From assembly GCA_032191485.1 (NCBI GenBank), contig JAVDOI010000003.1, positions 21,314,873-21,378,872 on the forward strand: DNA of 64,000 nucleotides. Reading direction: 5' to 3'. A program made the translations under genes and the position numbers. Of this stretch, positions 13,101 to 28,100 are shown in pieces; the first letter of the stretch is position 1, and every line of letters starts with the position of its first letter. The notes beneath the pieces were generated by a model, which worked only from the letters and a program-made list of their open reading frames with translations, searched no databases and was not told the DNA's origin. Source of the DNA: Leptoclinus maculatus (taxonomy: Eukaryota > Chordata > Actinopteri > Perciformes > Stichaeidae).

Positions 13101-16100
13101 TCAGGCTGTGGCCTGGCAGTTGCTGTATGCTGTGAAACAACCTGAACTGAACCCACTGTTTCTCTGTCTGACTGTGGCTGAGGCTGTCTTCTCTGAATTG
13201 GTTCCTGAGTAGAAACCTGTTCTGGAGTTGTATGCTCTCCTGAGGCTGGCTTCTGAAGCCAGGGCCGGTTCTTCATTGCCTGAGTCTTTCTGCTTTGAAG
13301 CTCCTGGGAGCTAACATGCGGTTTCTTTACAGGTGGTTGTTGAAGTGAAGTCTGCTCTTGGGACTCTGATATCTGTCTGTCTGTTACCACCTGCTGTTGA
13401 ACTTGGTATTGATGCATTTCTACCTGCTGTTGCTGCGCCACCACTTCTTGTTGTTGTTCCTGCTTCTGCTGTTGTGTTTGCATTGACCCCTGCTGGTGCA
13501 CTGGTTGTAGTTGCTGTTGCTTGAGTTCTTGCTGGTGCAGCTCCTTTTCCTTCTGTCTGTTAAGTTGCTCTTGCTGCTGAATCAATCCCTGTTCCTGAGT
13601 CTGCTGTTGTTGTTTTCCGGTGGTCTCTATCCAGGCCTGAACCTGGCCTTCTGGTGGCGATTTTGTCCTGGTCTGCATCACAGCCTGTGCGTATGTATAT
13701 GGCATTGGAGGAGAAGTCACTTTTTTGTCTTTGTATTCCTGCACCACTATCTTTGGCACGAAGGTTCCACAAGACTGAACTAACTTTGTATCGGGCTGCT
13801 GAGTTGGCTGTCTGACTGAGTCTGACTGTCCCAGATGATGAGGCTGTTCTTTAGCCTGTTTAAAGACTTTTGATGGAGGGGACCCTTCTGGAGGGCTTCT
13901 GCTTCTGTCTCTCCTGGCTCCCAGGCTGCTCAGCATGCCTACAGCTTCCTGGAATTGAAATCACTCACATTAGAAAAGCTGACATTTGCATTATATTATA
14001 ATAATATTTGCTGCTGTGGCCTTCCTACGTCCTCAAGTAACAGATGCAAAACTAAATGGCTTGCTCAGATCATTTACAAAAAAAGCAAACTGGCCTGTGA
14101 CTGTGCAACAGCGGCTCGGACTCGGTCCTGCATGGCGGAGGCGTGGAGGTACTGGATGGGAGAGTTCTTCTGACTCGTCATTACTATCACCTGCAGGTCC
14201 TGCTCTTCTGTGACCACCTGACCCTCCAGCTGCAGACCACGGGAAATCAGGACCTGGAGGAATAAATGGTGTTAAACAACCTCAATTCCACATAAAGGTT
14301 TCTTTATAAAAGGACAATAAGTTCGTCATTGGAGCTTTGATTGTTTCAAAGTAAACAAATGTGGATGGACAGTCACAGTAGATCAACCTCTTTTATTCTG
14401 TTGATCATCTTACCCTGGCTCGTGGGTCCTGGCCCCGCTGATGTTGATGTTGTTGTCGCTCTGCAGCCCTCAGCAGCTGGTAGAGCTCCCGGGCCTCAGT
14501 CTCCCAGTAAAGGAGTTCAGCCAGGCGACTGTCCAGACCCGACACACTATGCTGCAGCTCTGTACACACCTGTTCTGCCTCAAACAGGGTCTGAATCACC
14601 TGGTGACATGAAGGTAATGGATGGTATTCATACTGTGCATTCACTAATGGTGGCTGCCAGTGACTATTGAGGGACAAAATGTGATAAACGGGAACAAAAT
14701 GTAAAAAGATGAATGCTCATGAACTCAGCTGTATAAAGGAAGTCTTAAAAGGAAAGAAATCATCCGTACTTCAGGTACAGCAAGCTTCAGTTTCTGATCC
14801 GCTGGGCGTTCTGGGGAGGGAGCCAGAGCCTCTATATCCACTTCTTTTATTTTTCTCATTATGAACTGAAGGGAAAAAAGCAAACAGTCAATTCCAGAGA
14901 GATGTATCTCGTCATTTAAAGTGACATTTTATAAAATTACAATGTTCTGGCCAGACGGCTGTTTCACATATAATCATTACATTCTCTTATCAAAAAGTCT
15001 CATTGATGATCTAACTTAGATCATTGGCCAAAATGTGTCATTTTAGGATTATTGAAAACAGTTCTGCTGGACTTGTTTGGCAGGACGTTTTTACTAACTT
15101 ATATTTTAAGACGTATAATATATTTCAAAGGTAAATGGCTGCGTGGTGAGCGAGACACCAGACTTATGTAGCTTTTTCCTAATGCTCTGAAACTGTCCAT
15201 GTGATATTTATCTGCTCATTGCTGGGTGACAGTCAGACGTTAAGACAGTTATTACTTAAGAACAGCTATGACTCTACTCCACTGTGCCAAGGGTGTATCT
15301 AACCATCCATTAGTCCTACCTGTATTCTTTTTCTGTAGGTGCGTAAGGGACCTGCCATGACCTCCAGAGGCTCTTTGAGAACGAGAGTGGCCTCTTTGAT
15401 TAGAGCATGGAGGTCCTGGGATCTGGTCTGGACGTCAGCACTGGGCTCAGCCCCGCTGTCCTGGAACCAGGACAAACAAGTAAAGCTGTTAAGTATCAGG
15501 TAAATTACAAGTCAAGTACAATAATCGGACAAACAACAGAAGCTGACAACGAAAACTGATGACTTGCTTTTAGAAGACAAGCCAATAAGAAGTGTTTGGA
15601 GTTTTGAAGATAGAACAGTTTTAAATATTGTTTTTTATATAGCATTTTAAAGGAATACTTCACCCACAAAATGACCATTTGTTTAATATGAAATATTAAA
15701 TGTGAAATATTTTCACCGACAATAAATTGAGGTATTTAGAACACCTGTCCAATATGCAAATCAAAGAAGCCGTTTGACAATGCTCCGTCATCCCAGACTA
15801 TAAAAGCCTTGTATTCATAATTGCAGACAAACAAAGAGTGAAGGTGGAGTACAACTTTGAAGCTTGAAGCCAGCCGTTAATGTCACAGCGTGGGAATAAT
15901 TACAACAATGTGACAATCAATTCCAAAGGTCTGAGACACTAAGTCACCAAAATCACTGCTGTCACTTGGCAGCATGAAAACAGAGAAGAAACTAGGCCAC
16001 CATGTTCTGATAAAGAAATGGCCCTGCAGAAATAAATAGATAATAGTATGGTAGATGCTTTATCAAACATATCATCTGCAGTACTTCTATGTTAGAGAAA

Positions 16101-19100
16101 TAAACTGATTTGTCAAATGGCAAGAAATTAATTGACATCAAAACATCGGTTGTTTCTCACCGACCAGGTTTTCCTTGTTCTGTAACTTACAAATGCGTTT
16201 CTCTTGACGAACTCGGCCCAGTGCATGTTGAGTCTACGCAGCTCCTCTGCCAGGCTCCTGCTGGTCTGAGGGTCTGTGGACTCGATCAGGAAGTTACCCA
16301 TCTCGTTCAGGTGGGCCTGTCGGGAGCCCCACTCAGCCAACGACTCAGAGGTCACCTTAACAAAAAACATTAATATAGCAATCATAAATCAACACAGAGC
16401 ACCATTATTGAAGTGTGGGGAAAAACATGTGTGTCTGCACCACTAACTAACTAAACAATAAATCATTTCTTATACTCGTGTGTTAATGTTACCTCTGATC
16501 TGTGGCCATGGCTGTGTGCTGCAGAGCCCTGCTCCAGCCAAGCCTGCAGGGAGCTGAGGCAGTCGCTGTAGGAGTCCCAGGCCGACAGGACGCGTCCCAT
16601 GGCGCTCTTGGCTTTGGTCACGTCTTCCAAAACCACGGCGGTGTCCTCCTCCAGCTGCTTCACCTGCTGACTGACGTGGTGGTAATCTGCAGCTGAGGAG
16701 CAACAGCATCAAAATTCAGTCAATCCAGAAATGAATCCACCAACAGCCGGATCACCGAGGCAAAAACTTACCGAGGGCAGATTTGCTTGAATATTTCTCA
16801 GAAACCTGCTTCAGTTTATGAAGAGCTGCTTCCAGCAAAGACGGCAGCTCCTGTGTGTTTACCAGAACCTGTTTAAAAAAACCCAGTTAAAGTCCATAGC
16901 AGCCATATTGCCATGCTCATTACACAGCAGGAAGAACATCATTGGATGACGAGGTAAAAAAACTGAGGGATGAGCTCTGCTTTTCTTAGACCTTTGTCTC
17001 TAGCGGGGCAAAAACATTGCTGGTTGTAAGTCTGTCTAGAGAGTAGGACCAGAGGAAAGACTTTAAAAGGGTTTTTATTCTTTAATGCGGACAGTTTACT
17101 AGCTCTCTCTCTCTTAATAACTCACCGAGCTGTGTGAGGGGGATAATATTCCAAGAGAACACTCACAAACAATGAGAAATCACAAATTTAGGAGAAAAAA
17201 CCCACATTGCTTCATTTCACAAGGTTGGACGAACCTCATCATCACACCACAGACGTCACAGTTAGCTGCACGGTAACATGAGCCGCAGAGTACAACATAT
17301 GTTAATAATATTAGTATTTATTTATGTTCGTAAAAGAACACAGAAAGAACAATGTGTACATGTATCTCTCAGGACCTTCCATTCCAGGATCATTGGAAGT
17401 TTATTTATCTGAATATTATTATGACTTTTATTTATTTACCTACAATGGCCCTTATACGCTGTCGTAACTATCACACAAAATCAAAAACATAAAATGTGTA
17501 AAGCACCCTCGTACCACTTTCTCCAAACCACTCCCCCAATAAAAATAAATATTTTCCTCAGATGCCAAATCTACTCACATGCCATTCTTGCAGCAACACC
17601 CTGACAGCCTCCGGGGAGATGTACGGTCTCTTCCAGACGCGCAGCTTGGTCCTTATCTGCCCCAACAGATCCAAAACAGTGTGGCGCTGCTCCCAGTACT
17701 CCAGCTTGATCCCATGGTATTTAGCCGTCACTCTCACGCTGGTGAACCTGGTGAAGATGTTTAATGTTGTAAATGTCAATCTTCAACTTCAGTTTGCTTC
17801 TCTGATTTCAGCATCGGGAACAAAATCGCCTCATGTTCGAACCGATGGTGTTTCTCCGGAGCTGCAGCTGGCTCTCCTCCCGGCAAGGTGACCAAATGAA
17901 AATATGTGTGTTTTTCACATTTCTGCCACTTTGGATTTCATCCAATAAACAAACTATCAAAAGATACACAAACCATCCAGATTCCTGGCGGTGATCTAGT
18001 TGGTAAATTGGTCTGTTTGCCGTTAGCAAATAACTTGATCAGCTAACCTTTACGAAGCAACCAACGCCAGGTCCATGCAGCGTACTGAAGTTACAGCTAG
18101 CTGGCTAACTTTAGCTTGCTTGCTCGCTAATGTTATCGCCACCAGCTAACGGGATCCATGATAGTCTCTTATGCATTATGACCAACAATGTTGATTTTAG
18201 CCAACATTAAATGATGTAATGACAAAAAAGGAAAGATGCATAACTAACGATTGCTTCCTACTATCCATTAACGATGCAAGGCAGGGGCGGCCAACTAGCT
18301 AACTGTAACCTAAGCTAAGCTAAGATTAGCCAGCTAGCTGTAACTTAGCTTTGTGTCATGGATCTGGCGTTGGCTGCTTCGTAACGTCAGCTGATAAAGT
18401 AATTTGCAAATGGCATGCTAGCTAGTTGTATCATGTAGCCAATGGTTTAAATAAAATATAGCAACATTACAGTCAGTACCGTTCTTGTAAATATGATATA
18501 TGATTGTAATATAACGTCACGTCACTGTTTGGACGCTGACTGCAGTTCACTTATTGGCCACCGGTGTCAGTAATAACAAGGATGTTATGACAGTTACATA
18601 TAGTATATATGATTACACACATGTACACAGATAAATGAGCACGCTGTCCTTCTGGGGTAGTATCCTCACCTCCTCTTTAGTTCGTCCATCTTGTCAGCAG
18701 GAACCATCATGTTTCCATCCTCATCCAAGTTCTGGAAGGACTGGAAGGTCTTCAGATGCTGCGGCATCTCCTCCAGGCAGACCTACGGCAACATTGAACA
18801 GTGAGCACTTTCACAACGCATATTTAAGTGTAAATATAACACAGAATCATCACGGCTGCTCATCAAGGTCTATATTTAACACGAGGTTAGGGTATCCAAA
18901 TGATCCCCAAAACACATGTATATGTGCCAGTTTGTATGATTCTGTTTGTCACCTTTCCTGAGCAGTGAATTAACAAGGAGCACTCAGAATAAAGGGGCTA
19001 TTCTGCAGAGGTTATTAATATCTTAAATGTTGAGAACTCTGCGCTTACTAAGTCAGTGTTATTGTTCATTTCACTTCCTAAAGCCGCAAAGTTTCAGAGG

Positions 19101-22100
19101 GTGGATGCGGTAAATATCTATTCACTTTGAGGAGCTCCTGTTTCTCCCTGGCGTCGTCAGCGGCTCGGCCGTGGTCCTGCGGGTCGCCCTCCTCCTCGGC
19201 CAGAGCCTTCTCCGTTTTCAGCAGCCAGCGAGCCACCGTGTCCAAGGGGGCCGGGAGACTCGTGTCTAACTCCACTTTGTATTCACGTAGCTTAATGGGG
19301 GGAAAAAAAGCACATTTCATTACAACTAAACTTTCTCTCCCAATGTCTTTCAAATTAAAATGCATATAGAAACAACATGGCTCATATTTAACCAACTAAA
19401 CCACATTAAAAAGGTCAAATGTACCAATGTGAAGGTGTTTAAAGATTTGGATGGGACATGAAGTTGGAGTGACTCAGACCTTTTCAGTGAGGGAGTCCCA
19501 CGCCTCTCTGAGAGCTCGCTGCTCCTCGCTCAGTTTCGAGGTTCGTCTCATCGCCGTCAACAACGGCATGATGGGACGCCGCTGCTCATTGAAGGACACC
19601 AGGAAGGTCTGAAATACCTGAGGGATGGAAAAATGGCAGCAAAAATTGAAATGTTGAAAATTTCAAGGATCAATTTGTCTTTTGCAGGACATTCATGACA
19701 CACAACATTCAGCAGGATATTGTTCAGATTTGATGGGAAAACAGGACAACTGTACCATCAGCAGTTAAAAAGACAATCATGCAGTGACACTTGGAACTGT
19801 CTGGAGACCTACATGGTATCTCTCTGAGTATCTCTCGCCCTCGGTGGAGTCCCATCCCTCCAGCAGCTCTTCGTAGGCCTGAACCAGCCAGCAGGTCACT
19901 TCCTGTGCCTTTCGAGCGGGCGTCGCCTGGAAAAGTGGACAAAAATTAAATGTTATTGACCAAAGACGAATTAACTATTTCAGGCTAAAAATTATACATT
20001 GTTGCATTTTAGTTCTGGTCCAGGTTCTGTTCACACTGATGAACCAAGAGGAGTAACATGAATGTATTCAGACTGTCCGGTAACTCGCTGAGTGGACAAT
20101 TTTGGTAATTATCATACCGCATCAGGACCCACGTGACTGTGACTTAAGTTTATGCAGCACTTCTGACGTGTACATTTTTCTTCTTTGGTGTCAGAAAGAG
20201 TTCAAGCAGATTATAATTATTAGTAGTAGTATTATTAGTCACCCTATCTTATGAATAATCACTTTCAGGTAGACCAAAAGGAGGCGTCTTCTCCTGTAAC
20301 GACTTGGAGCTTATAACTGTCACACACGTTTTAATGGACTTAATGAACTGACAAAGAACACAAAGTCGGTAACAAGCATCGCAGTTTGAAGAGCTTTTTA
20401 CTTATTAATCAGGGAACATACCTGCGCTGACATGCACCACGGTTACCTAATGTATATGGTATATATACACATGGCCTTTTACAGATCAATTATAAGGTCG
20501 CTTCCTGAACAGATTTCACGATCAGATGGAATTATTAGTTATATTATTGCTTTTGAAATTACGCTAAAATCCCCTCTGCTATCATAAGATTTTGGTGGTT
20601 TGCTTTGCTTTCAAACCACAAACGGAACCGCACGAGTCCGCTTGGGAGCGGACCGAGACCGACCTCTTCTCGTGGGCTCAGTTTGGTTGGTTGGTCCGCA
20701 CCAGGGCTCGATTGACAGCTTTCCCACCGAGCCAAACCAAACGTACTAACTAAGATTAAAAGGACAAAACAACGTCTGGAGATAAAGAGCTGTTCTCCTC
20801 TGTCTAGAGCTCAGATACAAGTGTTAGTGTTTTAGAAACAAGTTTCTACTTACTAAGCAACACACATAAAGAGCGAAGCATAAAAGCTGTCCCACAAGGC
20901 AATAACACCTGAGATACTTTATGAGATACTTTACACAAAACATGCAACTGCTGGTGTGCTGCTGGTGTGCCAAAATGTTTTGAGCTTCAAGCAAGCCTGT
21001 GCACAGCAGAGTACTAAGCCCAAACAGAGGTTTGATTTGGCAACCAGGTTGTTTTTTTATCTCTCATAAGAACACAGAAACATGGAAAACAGCCACGTCC
21101 TATTCTGCTGTGAAAAGGGATGTTTGAAGCCATATTGATTGATATTCTTTGATGTAGTATGAATATATATATAGATATATGTATAGATCATTCAGATTGT
21201 AGTAGCATTAAGGTTGCTTTCTTTCAGTTTTGTGCATTATATGCAGATCAGATGTGTTTCTCTTATTAACAACCTCATTTTGCAGATGTGCAGAGGCAAT
21301 GCAGTGTTTTGTCCACTGTGACTCATCTGTCATGAGTTGTGCGGCAGGCGATAGATAGCAGGGTGACGGTGGAATGACGGAATAGCTGCACTGTATTCAG
21401 CTCATGGGAGGCAGAGAAACACCCTCGCTGTGGCTTTGGATCGCCTCCCAGAAAACAGGGCAAACTAGTTCAATTGTGCATGATCAGTCGTGCGCTTCAC
21501 CACTAAATGACTTGAAGGTAATCTCGGCTTTTAGCGACAATAAAAAAAACAACCTCTCCCTGACGTGTCTTTACGAGACGTAATCATCAGCAATGAAATC
21601 TAAAGTTATTTGCGGGTGCTACGAGGGTTTTGGTGTGGCTGACTTACTGTGTCACACGGCAGTAATAAGGTTGACTATTGCAACACAGAGGTTCTCCACA
21701 GCAATGGATGAACAGAAAGACATCAGCAGTGACAAGGGGGGGGGGGGGGGGGTCTCTGACGGAGATACAGTAGATTCAGACTGGTTGTGTTATTACTTAT
21801 TAATTTATACATTTCTTTATCTACTGTTAACGTACAGTTATTTACTGTAAGTAGGTGGGTGAAAGGTGAGAAATGAAACAAAGGTGGATCTCGACTGTCA
21901 GGTGTACCTGTCGCAGAGGTGAAGCAGAAATAGCAGGAGTGTAGTGAACCGGCAGGTTGACAGGAGAGGGACTTTTAGGAAGAGTCAGGTATTGTGTCTA
22001 TGGGGGGAAAAGGGAAGGAAAGAGGAGAGGAGAGGAGGAGGAAACATGAAACAAAAGGATGCCAAGAACATAGAGAAATCCCAAAGAAAAAGTGACGGTA

Positions 22101-25100
22101 AGACAGTGACAGAGATACATGAAGCTGGCACTTCCTAATATTATAATATATGAAATACAACTTGAGTGAGTGGAGAGAAGCTGAGCAGGAGGACATTCTG
22201 TAAAATACTCTACTGCTGGTTTGTATCTGACCAGATTCAAAAGGATTCCTGCTCAACGTGTGAGGGATTATCTGCACAGGCTGCATGTAGACATCTTTAT
22301 TCCCAAATATTGATTATGGCATGTATGCAATAAAAGCCACACTAAGCATTACATTTAGTAATTTGAAGGTAAAAAAGCATCTAGATATCGAGGTCAAACA
22401 GGACTTTTGTATATCTCAGTTGCATATAACTGTAAATGCTGTTTCCTGCAACATGTTGCCTGATTTTAATCTTGATGTCTTGATCAAATCAAAGCGGAGC
22501 GAGCAGAACAGGTTTAGACAGCTCTCCGCTGCACCCTAAGTGTTGACATTGGACTGCAGACGTTGGTCCTAAACTACCTGAGCTGGTTGTCAGAACGAGT
22601 AAAGTAACAAGTAAAAGTCTCCTGCCAGCATTGCTGCCGTGTAAAATGTTGCCCTGCTGTATGTCGCTTGATGCTCGTCTAAAACAACTAAACGGTGATA
22701 CAGACCTGCATGTCGTCCTCTGGCACCGGCAGGTCTTTGGAGTACTGCAGGAACTGAGCCACGTAGGTCATGATGGACTTCTCATCGGGGTCTCGAACGT
22801 CCACATCTGCATCAACATCACATTCCTCCATGATCAGTCCCTCACACTACTCTCAGAAGTTTAGACTTCTGCAGCAGGTGGACTTTAAACACTGAAAGTA
22901 TGCGTAGCTTTCTCTGTCTTACAAAAAATCCGGCTGATAAAAATCTGCAAACGAATTAGCAGGCGGAGTGAAACAACTGAGGGTTTTATACGAGTCTGAA
23001 GGAAACAAACAGCGAGTGAGTCAGCAGACTGTCAGATCGTCATCCCACTCGCCCTCAGGCTCGCTGGGCACGGCTCCATCACAATACTCAGCTGCACTCA
23101 TACAAGGACTCTCACGGCACCACATCAAATGCTGCTGCGCAACTATGTCAGCGACAAATCTGGTCATATAATAATATTTGGACAAGACCTAAAGGCGTGG
23201 GGGGGGGGTGAAGAGATAGGTAAACAACTAATTAGTAGAACCGAGTGTGACTGTAGTAAACTGACTGTGGAAGGCTAATAAATCATGAATTAAACAATTA
23301 AGTGACTCACTTGGACAATACGTGGGAATGTTTGTTGTGTTACTCGTATTTCAGCCTCAACTTGACAAATAAAAACACAATTTAAAGAAATTGCATATTG
23401 TTATATTTTGGTCTTATTCAGCGTTTGGTTGTACTTAGCTCCACCTTCTAGTGTCACTTCTGGTTGCAATAAAAACAAGATGAGCGAAATAACAATAAGC
23501 CTCAAGTTCACATAGCTTATGATGTCACGCCCTGTATAATATCCCTATAGGAACGTATACCTTGTAGGTCTGGTGAGAGCGATATTTCCCGAGTGCAGTG
23601 AAGCTGAACTACTCACCGTCAGGATCCAGCAGTCTGGGGATCCTCAGCTCTCTCTCGGCGATGCGGAAGGCCTCCTCCAGGTTCTGCCTGTTGCTTCTGG
23701 TCCTGGCTTTGGACAGATCCACCAGGTCGGGCCGCAGAGCATACTGGATCGCCAGGAAGACCACTCCGCTCCTCCAGCTGGCTTTGAAGTCTTTCACGTT
23801 TATCGAACAGCCGGCTCTGAGGGAAGCAGATCACTTCATTATGTGATCACACAGGTCATTCACGTTGCACATGCCGTCTGTCAGAGGGTCTGTTTTGATA
23901 GATAAATAGTTTTTAGGTATGTATCAACATATCAACATATCCATATAATCCTTACAGGCCTTTAAGGCTATTTTCTACGTTCCGGACTTCTTAACAGAAG
24001 AAGGGATTTTACAATATATAAAACATGTACAAATATGTATTGGAGAGAAATATGCAACAAGAAATGCTATTTAAGCCCAGGTACTGTCACAGGAAAGTCA
24101 TTTAAAAGATTTTGGCAGGCAGCGTCTGAACACCCACAGCTCAGCCCTGATCAGGCTTTGGTCTTTAGACCAGACAAGAGGGTTCCCTGGGTGAGGATCC
24201 ATCACTTCTTACATCCCATAATTAGAGGTTTCACAAGTCAATATATCCATGTAACCCAAAATAAACCCGACACAACACATTCAGTGTACCTCTGTTCATT
24301 AATACCAGCTCAGCTGACCCGGTGCTTACTTGTGGCACTGCTCCCGGACCCAGAGCAGCAGGGCCTTCTTGGCAGAAACCCTGAAACGGTTGTGTAGCGG
24401 TGAGCCTCTGGGAGGAACAGGACTGCTGCTGGCCGAGCGGCTCGACAGGGTCGAACGCGAATCCAGACTGGCCAGGGACTCCATGGAGGACTGACGGGAA
24501 ATGAACGAGAGGCTGCTGGCCAGCTCCTCGATCTACGAAAACCACCAACATACAGTTTATCTTCGAGTAAGAGTTAAAAAGATGTAAAACAACAGAACAA
24601 AACTCCATAAATGGACAAAACAACAAGCGAGATAAGGGAAGGGAAAACATCTCTAATGCAGAAAATAAGATTAACATCCCGCAAATTAAAAGGGACATCC
24701 CTGGATAACACACAGCTTGTGTTGTAAAGCTTAAATAAATGCTTAATTGTAGCATTGCAATTGGTTTCCTTGCTTCAATAATCTGGTTTGACAGCCCCGA
24801 GGAAATCTACTCACATTTAATTAAACATGATAAGTGGATATCTCTGAAGGCCTTGTTAATACTGAGGTTTTATCTCGGTGAGTTGAGGAGATCAGAATGA
24901 TCAAAGTGGAAAATCAACAAGAAAACATGAAACACAAAAGACAAAAAGTATGTTAATCTCACGTGATACTGCAGAATGATTGTCCATATGAGGCCCAGGA
25001 TGATGGACGGTTTCCCATCGATAATGTCAGGAATGTTTATGTTGACTAGTTTGATCTGGAGAGAAAACAGAACAGCTGTTCAAACATGACGAATGACTGC

Positions 25101-28100
25101 GTTGTGGTTGTATCCCTCTGCCAACCAGTCAGTTTACATCCATGTCCGTCCAAAAGGTCATCACTTCATCATTTCATCCTGTTAGACATCCGTGTGAAAT
25201 TGATAGAATTAGCATTAAATTCTTGAATTTGAACATTTTTGTTTGCACCATCCCTCTGGTTCTGTTATTGTCAGGAGGAGACTTCTCATATGTGGTCGCT
25301 GGTGACGTCTGTCCGACAGCGTGTTCGTGTGTCACGTACCGATTTCTTCTTCAGAAACGAGAGGGCTTTCTCGATGTTGCTCCTGTGCTGAAACATTCCC
25401 CTGCCTCTCTCCCGACTCTGCGAGGCAACAACCAGAGAGTCAGTCGGGCCGGTTCATTAAAGCGGTCGGCTGTATTTTGGAAAAGCTTGTGTAGTGTTCA
25501 GTGTAGAACTCACGAGGCGCTGGCCGCTCATCACCTCCAGCAGGTCCAACAGCTTGGAGCCGTCACGGAAATCATTGAACAGATCCACGACCATACACGG
25601 CGGCCTCCGCTGTCACAGCACACACATTTCATATTCATATTCATGTTGACATGTGCAGCTAAAGAACTGATAAGAGAGCTGAAGCTGATGCAACACCAAT
25701 CATGACAGCACTTATTAATGACAGGCTGAGTCCAAACTATCTGGTTCCAAAACAAGATCAATGGTAGGAATGATGGAGGGAACATTTATGCCAATAAGTA
25801 ACACGTTGCAGCACAGAAATGCCAAAGATATGTTTAAAGTACTTGAGTTACAGTGTTGCCGTGATGTAACGGTCCACCAGAGAGCACTTGCATATTTATA
25901 TTTCAAATCTAAAATATCCTGCACAGTACATATGTAGATCCCATTCTTCAATAACCATATTTAATCTTTTAAAAACATGTTTGTTAAAGATAACATCAGG
26001 TAAGAACTTGACAAACAAGACGATGTCATTCAGTCAGCAGAGAAGAAGAAACACCGTTCTGCTGAAGAGTTGATCATAACCCCCCGATGTAACCTTTGCT
26101 CACTAACACTGTTGAATGTCAGCGACTTAGCACTCTCCAAAGTGGACACGGAGTATTATTGAAAGAACACGATACACATGTCACACACGGTACTATTTCA
26201 ATGAGAGCTCTAATGTGAACAACCACCAAAGAATTATCGATTGTCTCCACCATCCATTCATCATTCGAATGTTTCCAATGTGAGCCCAGAGCTGGGTGGA
26301 CGTGCGGTGGGTGGATGGAGGGGGTGTGGTTGGTTGGTGGGTGGAGGGAGGGGGAGGGGGAGGGTGCTGGCCGTCTGTTGCTGTCTGTCTGTGTGTTGTG
26401 AACCTTGCTCCTCGATGCTATATTTATGTACACGCTTCCCCACCTCCAACCCAACCCAACTGTCCTCCACTGTTTCGCTCACAGCTGACCGGCAGCGTGA
26501 GGCGGAGAGAGAGAGCCGCCGGTCTGCTGCTGACTCATGTTAAGAGGTAGTGTGAGAAAAAAACGTTGGATTTTACTGTAAAACACGAGCTGCTGGCTGG
26601 GAAAAAGCCCCTCTAATGGTAATAAAAGGATGTGGTCGTGTTTTTATTTTAGAGGTAGCCAGTCTGAAATCAAAATGCTGTTGTGATGATTGTTTTGCCC
26701 AATATGTACACTGAGGGGAAAATTCCCCAAAAAGGATTTTGCAGCCACACAAATAACGAAGAAACCGCGTAAATCTCAAAACACCTACAAACGGTGAAAT
26801 GAACCCCAAACTGTGCAGCCAATCAAGTATAGTGTCTCAGTGCTCCTGTTCTTTTCACACATATTTCACTTTCTATGCAGATATTCGGTGTAAAAATCTG
26901 CCCCATTATGCAAATGAGCCTCATCGCACAAACAGTCCAAAGATCAGCGCTCATTTCCACGCGCAGTGACAGTGACATTATGTGGGCATCTTCAGAGATT
27001 GTCCCGTTAATTATACAAAAAAACAACAATTACAAAAGGATGTAAATATGACAATGTAAAGGGTAGAAGGGAGAATATTCTTAATATTTTGTGCATCAAA
27101 TGTTTGTCTGTCTGTGCTGTGTGACACCTTAACGACCCGATTTCCCTGCATGAAATATTACATTGCATCCATACAGAGGCTTAAATATTGACAGATGCAG
27201 CATCATTTGAAGCACTTCACTTCTCCCTGGGGCGAGTGGGGTTACTTAAGCTGTGCATATTAAAAAAGCATGCTAAAACAAGCTATACGCTGTAACAGAA
27301 AACATAATAACGAAAGAGTCTAACCTGCTTACATAAAGGTAAGATAAGGTCAAAAAAGAAAGCTTTGAGACTCGGCTCACCTTTGCCAGCTGAGCGTTGA
27401 CCCAGTTGGTGAAAGTCTTCTTCTGAATCTGTTCTTGTTCCACTGTTGAAGAAGAACAAACACACGACGTCAAGTTTCATTTCTATCGTCACATCAAAAC
27501 AGTGAGTCGCAGAAGTAGTGCACATTCAGGTATTACGGTCATGGATTATTTATATTGAGTGGTCCCAAGTCCCTAGATTGCTAATATTATGAGCAACAAT
27601 GTGTGTGCCGTTTATCTCACTGAACCTAATATGACGATATGCCGAATGTGATGTGGTTCATGTAAACATCACATTCTGAATTAGGCCTCATACCAAATGA
27701 AGAATTTTCCGATTAAGACGTGTTGGATATGCCGATATTATTCAGGTTTTAGGAGCATTCTTTGGTTGTTTTCAGCTCATTCTATATATGGGTATCAACA
27801 GGTTGTTTTTATGGTGCTTTGTGACACACGGCCTATTTCCTGTTTACGAGCATCTCTGTGCGTTGAACACAAAACAACCAGGAATATTAATTTTCATTAG
27901 TCACGTAAACATTTTAGTAGGAATATATTTTTCGAAATATTTGGTGCATGTAAACCTAGTCACTGTCAACTGTAACTCAAATGTAAAAGAACATATTCCA
28001 TGTCACTCTTAAAATGAGGCAACTGAGCATCCAGTGTGGTTATAGAAGAGCAAAATAAAAGCACAAATGAAAGCTGAAGGCCTCAAAATAGTTCAGTACA

